Shown here piece after piece: positions 57,482-64,000 of a stretch of DNA of 64,000 nucleotides. The stretch is from Pseudomonas sp. GCEP-101. GTDB lineage: Bacteria; Pseudomonadota; Gammaproteobacteria; Pseudomonadales; Pseudomonadaceae. Every line of letters begins with the position of its first letter. Position 1 is the first letter of the stretch. Position numbers and translations under genes: made by a program. The notes beneath the pieces are model-generated. The model had not been told where the DNA came from, searched no databases, and worked only from the letters and a program-made list of their open reading frames with translations. The stretch spans positions 5,154,965 to 5,218,964 of the forward strand of contig NZ_CP104011.1 in NCBI RefSeq assembly GCF_025133575.1, given 5' to 3'.

Positions 57482-59581
57482 ATGGACATCGCCGCCGAAG
57501 ACCTGCCCACCCCGCCGCTGCGCGACGACCTGCGCCTGGACGAAGCCGCGCCCGGCCCGGACGGCGAGCCGGTGTGGGTGATCCAGGACAGCGTGCTCAA
57601 CCGCTTCTACCGCATTGGCTGGCTGGAGTTCGAATGCCTGCTGCGCTGGGAGCAGACGCCACGGCAGATCAGCGAGCAGATCGCCGAACAGACCGCGCTC
57701 AAGCCCGACGCCGAACAGGTCCTGGGCTTTCGCCAGTTCCTGGAGAACCACCAGCTGCTGCGCCCCGGCCCGGAAGCCCTGGCGCGCCTGGCCGCGCGCA
57801 GCCAGGGCAGGCAATGGACGACCTGGAACTGGTGGCTGCACCACTACCTGTTCTTCCGTATTCCGCTGGTCCGCCCGCAGCGCTTCCTGCGCGCCATTGC
57901 CGGCAGCCTCGACTGGCTGTTCAACCGCTACGTGGCGATGCTGGTGCTGCTGCTCAGCCTCGCCGGCATCGTCCTGGTGGCGCACCAGTGGGACACCTTC
58001 ACCCATGACGTGGTGGAATCCTTCTCTCTCGAGGGCCTGCTCAGCTTCGCCGCCGCGCTGCTGGTGGCCAAGACACTGCACGAGCTGGGGCATGCGCTGG
58101 TAGCGACGCGGCTGGGCTTGAAGGTCGCGCACATGGGCATCGCCTTCGTGGTGATGTGGCCGATGCTCTACACCGACACCGGCGAAAGCTGGAAGCTGCG
58201 CAGCAACCGCCAGCGCCTGGCGATCGCCAGCGCAGGAATCATTACCGAACTGGGCCTGGCCGGGCTGTCGACCCTCGGCTGGGCACTGGCCGACCCCGGC
58301 CCGCTGCGCAACGCCCTGCTGTACCTGGCCACCACCAGCTGGGCGCTGTCGCTGGCACTGAACGCCAGCCCCTTCATGCGCTTCGACGGCTACTTCATCG
58401 TCTCCGACCTGCTGGACTTCCCCAACCTGCACGAGCGCGCCGGCGCCCTCGCCCGCATCACCCTGCGGCGCACCCTGCTGGGCCTCGACGAGCCCTGGCC
58501 GGAGCACTTCCCCACCGGCAAGCGCCGGCTGCTGGTGGCCTTCGCCTTCGGCACCTGGGTGTACCGGCTGCTGCTGTTCCTCGGCATCGCCGTGGCGGTC
58601 TATTACTTCTTCTTCAAACTACTGGGGATCTTCCTGTTCGCCGTGGAAATCAGCTGGTTCATCGTTCAGCCCGTGTGGCGCGAACTCAAGGTCTGGTGGC
58701 AGCGCCGCGCGCACGTGAAGCCGCGACGCAAGTGGGTGTTCCTCGCGCTGCTCGGCGCCCTCGTCCTGCTGCTCGCCATCCCCTGGCGCACCCAGGTACA
58801 CGCCATCGGCGTGGCCCGCGCGGCGCAGCAACTGCACGTCTACGCGCCCTTCCCCGCGCTGCTGCGCGACCTGCGGCCCGGCGGCGAAGTCAGCCAGGGC
58901 GAGACGCTGGCGGTGATGGAAGAGCCGGACATCGCCGCCAAGGTGGTCGGCAGCGAGGCGAGCATCCGCGGTTACCAGGGCCGCCTGGCCGGCATGCTGG
59001 CCGACCCGTCGGGCCTTTCCGAAGACGCTGTCACCCGCCAGCGCCTGGGCGTGGAGTACCAGCAGGCCCGCGCCGCCCGCAAGGAAATGGCGCGTCTCAA
59101 CCTGCAGGCACCCTTCGCCGGCCGCTGGCTGGACGTGAACCCGGACTGGAAGCCCGGCCAGTGGATCAACACCCGCGAGCCCATCGGCGTGCTGGTGGAC
59201 CCTCGACACTGGCTGGTGGACGCGTACGTCAAGCAGGACGAAGTGCAGCGCCTCACCGACGGCGGCCAGGTGCGTTTCTACCCCGAGGGCGTGCCGCGCC
59301 CCATCGATGGCCAGGTGGTACTGATCGGCACCACCCGCATCAGCCAGCTGGAGCACCCGATGCTCGCCTCGCGCTACGGCGGCCCGCTGAACGTCAACCC
59401 GCAGGGCGAGGCCCTGGTCCCCAACCCGGCGCTGTTTCATGTCCTGGTCCGACTCGACGGCGCCCCACCGGGCCTGCACGAAACCCGCGGCCACCTGCAG
59501 ATCGAAGGCGCACGGCGCAGCTGGCTGGGCGAAGGATTCACGCGACTGCTGGCAGTGGCATTGCGGGAGAGCGGGTTCTAG
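57482..59581 (+). CDS. PqqD-like / M50 site-2 protease / HlyD fusion protein
   Basis: A 699-aa inner-membrane protein. Residues about 25-105 look like a PqqD-type winged helix ('VWVIQDSVLNRFYRIGWLEFECLL', 'TPRQISEQIAE', 'FRQFLENHQLL'). Several membrane helices follow (about 150-410) with the M50 zinc motif HELGH (His200, Glu201, His204), and the third ligand is Asp302 in 'ASPFMRFDGYF'. After a last helix near residue 425 comes a periplasmic HlyD-like part (about 440-650: 'HVYAPFPALLRDLRPGGEVSQGETLAVME', 'LQAPFAGRWLDVNPDWKPGQWI'). It would couple intramembrane proteolysis to export. It starts 4 bases after the previous stop. No ATPase motif is present. The substrate is presumably the giant protein. 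Confidence 0.87.
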   Translation: MDIAAEDLPTPPLRDDLRLDEAAPGPDGEPVWVIQDSVLNRFYRIGWLEFECLLRWEQTPRQISEQIAEQTALKPDAEQVLGFRQFLENHQLLRPGPEALARLAARSQGRQWTTWNWWLHHYLFFRIPLVRPQRFLRAIAGSLDWLFNRYVAMLVLLLSLAGIVLVAHQWDTFTHDVVESFSLEGLLSFAAALLVAKTLHELGHALVATRLGLKVAHMGIAFVVMWPMLYTDTGESWKLRSNRQRLAIASAGIITELGLAGLSTLGWALADPGPLRNALLYLATTSWALSLALNASPFMRFDGYFIVSDLLDFPNLHERAGALARITLRRTLLGLDEPWPEHFPTGKRRLLVAFAFGTWVYRLLLFLGIAVAVYYFFFKLLGIFLFAVEISWFIVQPVWRELKVWWQRRAHVKPRRKWVFLALLGALVLLLAIPWRTQVHAIGVARAAQQLHVYAPFPALLRDLRPGGEVSQGETLAVMEEPDIAAKVVGSEASIRGYQGRLAGMLADPSGLSEDAVTRQRLGVEYQQARAARKEMARLNLQAPFAGRWLDVNPDWKPGQWINTREPIGVLVDPRHWLVDAYVKQDEVQRLTDGGQVRFYPEGVPRPIDGQVVLIGTTRISQLEHPMLASRYGGPLNVNPQGEALVPNPALFHVLVRLDGAPPGLHETRGHLQIEGARRSWLGEGFTRLLAVALRESGF

Positions 59582-59624
59582 CAGCGCCTGGCACTGCCGA
59601 TTGCGGACACCGCCCGCACGCCCG

Positions 59625-60015
59625 CCCCGTAGGAGCGGCCCTTGTCCGCGAACTCCCCCGCCACGCCTCCCTGTAGGAGCGAGCCATGCTCGCGACCCGC
59701 TCCGGCACCGACCTTGCCGGCTGGCGCTGGCTCTCGTAGGAGCGGACCTTGTCCGCGAAGTCCATCAGACCGCCGGACGCTCAAAGGCCTGTCACCAGGG
59801 CTGCCGCCGGCCCTGCCGACGGATCGCGGGCATGGCCCGCTCCTACAGGTGGGCATGGCGCTGGCTCTTGTAGGAGCGGATTCATCCGCGAAATCTTCCC
59901 GCCGGCAGACGCTCGCAGGCATGGCGCCAGGGCTAATCATCGGCTCTGCCGACGAATCGCGGGTATGGCCCGCTCCTACAGGGGTGCCATGGGTTCGCGA
60001 GCAAGCTCGCTCCTA
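59625..60015. repeat. Cluster of REP palindromes downstream of the export operon
   Basis: About seven REP units of both orientations (gtaggagcggcccttgtccg, tgtaggagcgagccatgctc, gcgggcatggcccgctccta, gcgagcaagctcgctcctac and others) in 390 bp. No gene or clear intrinsic terminator is visible; the REPs themselves may mark the transcript end. Confidence 0.82.
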
Positions 60016-60051
60016 CGAAGAGCGACTGCGCGACGGCCTGGCTTTGGCATT

Positions 60052-60386
60052 GGCTTTGAAGACTTCCAGGAAAACACCCGAACACTCCGACCGCCCCGTT
60101 CAGGAGGCCGAGAGGAATCGGAGTTCCAGGGGTTGAGCGGCATGGATGCCGCGAGAGCCGCGATGGGCCAGGGATGGCCCGTCGCGGCGTGCCCCTGGAA
60201 CTGCGATGGAGCGAGGGTATTTTTCGCCTGAGCGAAAAACCGGATGTCCGGGGCAAGACCTTTGGTTACTTTCTGTCGTTTGAGAAAGTAACTCGCCCGA
60301 GGGGGCGAAACAGGAAGCCTGCGCATACGCCGAAGCGGCGCGGAAATGCTCAAGTCGACGCAGCCAAACAGGATCGCCATTCGAGC
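60052..60386. repeat. Two-copy structured element, copy 2
   Basis: Near-identical to 6588-6916 over the central 200 bp. Hairpins: TTTTTCGC/GCGAAAAA (60220-60239, loop CTGA), GTTACTTTCT/AGAAAGTAAC (60265-60274 with 60283-60292, 8-base loop GTCGTTTG), GGGCCagggaTGGCCC and CGCCC/GGGCG. The 10-bp stem keeps the same position, length and loop as in copy 1, but five base pairs are changed on both sides. Confidence 0.7.
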
Positions 60387-60404
60387 ACGAACAGGGCGCC
60401 GGCC

Positions 60405-60570
60405 CTGCCGGCGGATCGCGGGCATGGCCCGCCCTACAGGGGTGCACAGGCTCTTGTAGGAGCGGATTTATCCGCGAAATCCATCTGGTTGCCGGCGCTC
60501 ACAGCCATGACGTCAGAGCCGAGCGCCGGCCCTGCCGGCGGTTCGCGGGCATGGCCCGCTCCTACAATGG
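60405..60570. repeat. REP palindromes before the LysR gene
   Basis: Three REP-type units (gcgggcatggcccgccctac, tgtaggagcggatttatccg, gcgggcatggcccgctccta) end 5 bases before the LysR stop codon. Confidence 0.8.
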
Positions 60571-60574
60571 GGGC

Positions 60575-61495
60575 CTACGCCACTTCGCTCTTCACTCCCG
60601 CATCCAGGTCCACCAGCAGCTCGATCATCGCCCGTGCCGCCGCCGAGAGGCGGTCGCCGCTGCGGGTGACGATGCCGCAGCGAGCCTGGAGGATGTCGAC
60701 GTTCTGCGGCAGGTTGCGAAAATGCAGGCGCACCAGTTCACCGCGGGCCATCGGCTCGCTCAGCGCCTCTTCCACGGCGATGCCGATGGCATCGGTCTGG
60801 CCGACGATGCGCACCAGCGAGGCCATGTCCTCGCACTGCACGTTGGTGGTGATGTCGATCTTGCCGCTGAGGTTGGCGAGCATCTTCCGCGCGCTGGGCG
60901 GGATCAGCGTGGCCGCCAGCGGGTAGGCGAACATGTCGTTGGTGGAGAGGCTTTCCTTGGCCAGCAACGGGTGCCCCTCGCGGCAGAAGAACAGGCCGCT
61001 GCGCGGTTTCAGCGCGCGGGTCTGGAAGTTCGGGTCGGCCTCGAAATGACGGATGTCGGCGACGAAGAACTCGATCTCCTCGCGGCTCAGGCTGCGCGCC
61101 AGGCGCTCCCAGTTGTCCACGCCGAACTGGATGTGGATGCGCGGGTAGCGCTGGACGAAGCGCGCCACCGCATCGGACACCAGCTTCTGCGCCGGCGCCG
61201 GGCCGCTGCCAAAGCGCAGCTCGCCCGAATCCAGCTTGTTCAGCCGGGCCACCGCATGGCTCAGGTTGTTGGCGCCCTGCACCAGGCTCAGCGCGTGCTG
61301 CAGCACCACCTGCCCCTCGGGGGTGGGGCGCAGGTCCTTGCTGCCGCGGTCCACCAGGCGGCAGCCCAGTTCCTGCTCCAGGCCCTGGATGCTGCGGCTG
61401 AACGCCGGCTGGGTGATGCCCATGGCATCGGCGGCGCGAACGAAGCTGCGGTGTTCGTTGAGGGCAATGAAGTAGCGGAGTTGGCGCAAATCCAT
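60575..61495 (-). CDS. LysR-family transcriptional regulator
   Basis: A 306-aa LTTR. The DNA-binding part is residues 1-60 ('MDLRQLRYFIALNEHRSFVRAADAMGITQPAFSRSIQGLEQELG'), and the effector domain begins near residue 90 ('GELRFGSGPAPAQKLVSDAVARFVQRYP'). The ATG at 61495 is chosen because it gives the standard LysR N-terminus; an ORF start at 61567 would add 24 residues. It is divergent from a TonB-dependent receptor, which it probably controls. Its ligand is likely a small organic compound taken up by that receptor, which is inference. Confidence 0.92.
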   Translation of the reverse strand: MDLRQLRYFIALNEHRSFVRAADAMGITQPAFSRSIQGLEQELGCRLVDRGSKDLRPTPEGQVVLQHALSLVQGANNLSHAVARLNKLDSGELRFGSGPAPAQKLVSDAVARFVQRYPRIHIQFGVDNWERLARSLSREEIEFFVADIRHFEADPNFQTRALKPRSGLFFCREGHPLLAKESLSTNDMFAYPLAATLIPPSARKMLANLSGKIDITTNVQCEDMASLVRIVGQTDAIGIAVEEALSEPMARGELVRLHFRNLPQNVDILQARCGIVTRSGDRLSAAARAMIELLVDLDAGVKSEVA

Positions 61496-61571
61496 GATGC
61501 ATTTCCGGCATTGAAAATAGTGGGCAAAGGCATTTGCCGCTTTCGTATGCGCTGGTTTTAAATGCAAGCTC

Positions 61572-61626
61572 TTATTCCGTCAACGAAGAATAAAACAAAC
61601 ATCTATTCTTTTATGAACTAAGAATA
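61572..61626. promoter_or_regulatory. Candidate LysR operator with repeated AAGAATA half-sites
   Basis: AAGAATA (61586-61592) and TATTCTT (61604-61610) are perfect inverted 7-mers 11 bases apart. A third AAGAATA lies at 61620-61626, and TTATTC (61572-61577) pairs with GAATAA (61588-61593). The cluster sits in the 310-bp AT-rich divergent gap, 77 bp before the LysR start, a typical LTTR recognition plus activation site layout. Confidence 0.6.
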
Positions 61627-61805
61627 TAGCTCAGACCAGGAGTCGCCCGATGCCAGCCTTGCACCTCCTTTCCTCGCGAATGTGCCTGTCGCGCTGTCGC
61701 TGACAGCAAAAAGCCGCTTCAACCCCACTGAAAACGTCGTTCGCCACTGCTGCGTGGCGCGGCCCCGTTTTGCCCGCGATTGGCGCCGGCAGATAAGGAC
61801 ACAGC

Positions 61806-64000
61806 ATGACTTTTAGACATTCGCCCTTCCCCTTCAAACTTCACCGGCTGCGCTACGCCATCGTCCTGCTGGCCCTGGGCGGCGCGCTGCCGGTATTCGC
61901 CGAGGAAGCCGAGGACGGCGGTAACAGCAGTGACACCAGCACGCCGGTCAGCGCTGCGCCGGCCAAGGCCGACGCTACCCTGGGCAAGGTCACCGTGACC
62001 GCCCGCCGCCGCGAGGAAGACTCGCAGAAAGTACCCACGCCGATCACCGTGGTCGGCGGCGAAACCCTGGAAACCCAGCGCGTCTACAAGGTGCAGGACC
62101 TGCAGCAGATCCTGCCCAGCGTGAACGTCGCCTTCATCCATGCGCGGCAGTCGAGCATCGCGGTGCGCGGCATCGGCAACAACCCGGCCAGCGACGGCCT
62201 GGAAGGCAGCGCCGGGGTCTACCTGGACAACGTCTACCTCGGCCGTCCCGGCATGGCGGTGTTCGACCTGCTGGACATCGAGCAGCTGGAACTGCTGCGC
62301 GGCCCGCAGGGCACGCTGTTCGGCAAGAACACCACCGCCGGCGTGCTGAACATCACCACCCGCGCGCCCACCTTCACCCCCGAGCGCAGCGTGGAAGTCT
62401 CCGGCGGGCAGGACGGCTACTTCCAGGGCAAGGGCACCGTTTCCGGCGCGCTGACCGACACCCTGGCCGGGCGCGTGTCGGCCTACCGCACCCGCGACGA
62501 TGGCTACATCAAGAACATCCACGACGACAACTACCTCAACGGCGGCGAGCGCCAGGGCATCCGCGGGCAACTGCTGTTCAAGCCCAACGAGGACTTCGAC
62601 CTGCGCTGGATCAACGACTACAACGAGGAGGATTCCAGCAACGGCAGCATGGTGGTGTACGGCGCCGCCGACCGCTTCTGGCAGCGCGCCGCCGCGGTGG
62701 GCGCCTCGCCGATCCGCGATCCGGACCGGCACAAGGTCAACATCAACAGCCGCCAGCATGTCAGCGTGCACCAGGGCGGCAGCTCGGTGGAGGCCAACTG
62801 GAACCTCAACGGCGGCTACAAGCTGACCTCCATCAGCGCCTATCGCTACTGGCACTTCACCCCGGCCAACGACGAGCAGCTCAACGTCTCGGCGATCAAC
62901 AACACCGGCGTGGAAGTCCACGACCGCCAGTTCTCCCAGGAAATCCGCCTGGCCTCGCCCACCGGCGGCTTCTTCGACTATGTGCTGGGCGCCTACGCGT
63001 TCAACCAGAACCTGGGCAACAAAACCTTCACCGACTACGGCCCGCTCGCCGACCGCTACCTGCTGGGCACCAACCTGAATGCGCTGAACAACACCTATTC
63101 GAAAGCCAACGGCAAGATCAACACCGACAGCTTCGCGCTGTTCGCCCAGGGCACCTGGCACCTCACCGACAAGCTGGACTTCACCGCCGGCCTGCGCGGC
63201 ACCTACGAGGAGAAGGACGCCAAGGTCGAGCGCTTCTCGCCGGTGGGCGGCGCGCCGGTGACCGGCGTCGGCGCGGTGGTGCGGCGCAACCAGCTGGGCG
63301 CCTACGACTCGGGTGACCTGAGCCTGTACAGCTTCGCCCCCTCGGCGCTGCTGAGCCTGAGCTACCAGTTCACCGACGACCTGCTGGGCTATGCCTCGCT
63401 GTCCCACGGCGAGAAATCCGGCGGCGTGAACCTGGCCGTGGCCAGCGCCCCGACCGCGGGCGCGGACTCGCTGCTGGTCGGCCCGGAGCGCGCCAACGAC
63501 GCCGAACTGGGGATCAAGACCACCCTGTTCGACAACCGCCTGCAGCTCAACACCAACATTTTCTGGACCGGCATCCACGGCTACCAGGCGACCACCCTGT
63601 ACCAGCCGCCGGGCTCGACCCAGCTGGTCTCGGTGCTCTCCAACGCCGGCAGTGTGCGCTCGCGCGGCCTGGAGTTCGAGGCGACCGCCCTGCCGATCCG
63701 CGGCCTGACGCTGAACTTCAACGGCTCCTACAACGACGTTACCTACCTGTCCTTCAAGGACGCCCCGTGCCCGGCGGAAGTCTCCACTCAACCCAATGCC
63801 CCGGCCACCTGCGACCTCACCGGCCAGCGCGTGGTCGGCGCCTCGAAGTGGATCGCCAACCTCAACGGCGAGTATGCCTGGAACCTCGACGACGGCATCC
63901 GCCCCTACGTGACCGGCAGCTACTCCTACCGCTCCGAGGCCGAAGGCACGCTGGACAACTCCGACCTCTCGAAGATCGACGGCTACGGCCTGGCGAACTT
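61806..64000 (+). CDS. TonB-dependent outer-membrane receptor, 3' end missing
   Basis: At least 731 residues are visible and the frame is open at the window end. It has a signal peptide ('AIVLLALGGALPVFAEEAED'), a TonB-box region, then the plug domain ('VTVTARRREEDSQKVPTPITVV', 'VRGIGNNPASDGLEGSAGVYLDNVYLGR', 'LLRGPQGTLFGKNTTAGVLNITTRAP'), then beta-barrel strands. The plug wording is of the broad FyuA/sphingomonad type, often used for organic compounds as well as siderophores. It is divergent from a LysR gene instead of a sigma/anti-sigma pair or a Fur box. I therefore do not connect it to the siderophore locus 30 kb away. AAGGA lies 7 bases before the ATG. Confidence 0.92.
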   Translation, partial: MTFRHSPFPFKLHRLRYAIVLLALGGALPVFAEEAEDGGNSSDTSTPVSAAPAKADATLGKVTVTARRREEDSQKVPTPITVVGGETLETQRVYKVQDLQQILPSVNVAFIHARQSSIAVRGIGNNPASDGLEGSAGVYLDNVYLGRPGMAVFDLLDIEQLELLRGPQGTLFGKNTTAGVLNITTRAPTFTPERSVEVSGGQDGYFQGKGTVSGALTDTLAGRVSAYRTRDDGYIKNIHDDNYLNGGERQGIRGQLLFKPNEDFDLRWINDYNEEDSSNGSMVVYGAADRFWQRAAAVGASPIRDPDRHKVNINSRQHVSVHQGGSSVEANWNLNGGYKLTSISAYRYWHFTPANDEQLNVSAINNTGVEVHDRQFSQEIRLASPTGGFFDYVLGAYAFNQNLGNKTFTDYGPLADRYLLGTNLNALNNTYSKANGKINTDSFALFAQGTWHLTDKLDFTAGLRGTYEEKDAKVERFSPVGGAPVTGVGAVVRRNQLGAYDSGDLSLYSFAPSALLSLSYQFTDDLLGYASLSHGEKSGGVNLAVASAPTAGADSLLVGPERANDAELGIKTTLFDNRLQLNTNIFWTGIHGYQATTLYQPPGSTQLVSVLSNAGSVRSRGLEFEATALPIRGLTLNFNGSYNDVTYLSFKDAPCPAEVSTQPNAPATCDLTGQRVVGASKWIANLNGEYAWNLDDGIRPYVTGSYSYRSEAEGTLDNSDLSKIDGYGLAN

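Noticed and set aside
61806..64000. The TonB-dependent receptor as the uptake receptor for the siderophore made in this window
   Set aside because: It lies 30 kb away beside a LysR regulator, has no Fur box in its upstream gap, and has no signalling domain. Nothing in the sequence links it to the NRPS locus.

Overview
The window is GC-rich chromosomal DNA from a Pseudomonas. The evidence is the dense scatter of classic Pseudomonas REP palindromes (core gtaggagcgagcttgctcgcgaa), a sulfate-ester gene set (ats) of the P. aeruginosa type, and a PvdS-like iron-starvation sigma factor. A species of the P. citronellolis/nitroreducens/knackmussii kind is my inference only.

Layout. Positions 1-670 hold the 5' part of a large-subunit catalase (minus strand). 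Positions 839-6375 hold an ats locus: arylsulfatase, ABC ATPase and a fused double permease on the minus strand, and a divergent substrate-binding protein. Positions 6376-7241 are non-coding, with REPs and copy 1 of a ~330-bp two-copy element. Positions 7242-32045 are a siderophore-type NRPS locus. On the minus strand it runs MbtH protein, type II thioesterase, SyrP-like hydroxylase, a 4264-aa NRPS, a 2603-aa NRPS and an alpha/beta hydrolase. A PvdS-like ECF sigma factor sits divergently behind a Fur box. My hand-read A-domain codes do not fit the pyoverdine chromophore (Glu-Tyr-Dab). They fit fatty acyl - Orn-type - D-(beta-OH)Asp - Ser - Gly - D-Orn-type, an acylated hydroxamate/hydroxyaspartate siderophore.

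Positions 32050-42890 hold ordinary accessory genes: an AraC regulator and EamA transporter, nitronate monooxygenase, LysR and MFS, an AhpD-like protein, a MocR regulator, a small monooxygenase, an SDR and an MscS channel. They are separated by REPIN and GA-rich repeats.

Positions 43233-59581 are the most unusual part. A 3522-aa giant protein has an LEPR-like N-terminal motif, a DUF4347 domain with a His/Cys pair, DUF11-like repeats, an SdrD-B-like domain and nine VCBS-type repeats. It is followed in the same direction by four tightly packed genes: a TolC-family lipoprotein, a periplasmic adaptor, a GAF-like/HlyD membrane adaptor, and a PqqD-like/M50 protease/HlyD fusion. No ABC ATPase, RTX repeats or Sec signal is visible. 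I read this as a dedicated export and processing system for a giant adhesin, and as the best candidate for an undescribed system here.

Positions 59582-60574 are a repeat field holding copy 2 of the two-copy element. Positions 60575-64000 hold a LysR regulator divergent from a TonB-dependent receptor that runs off the end.
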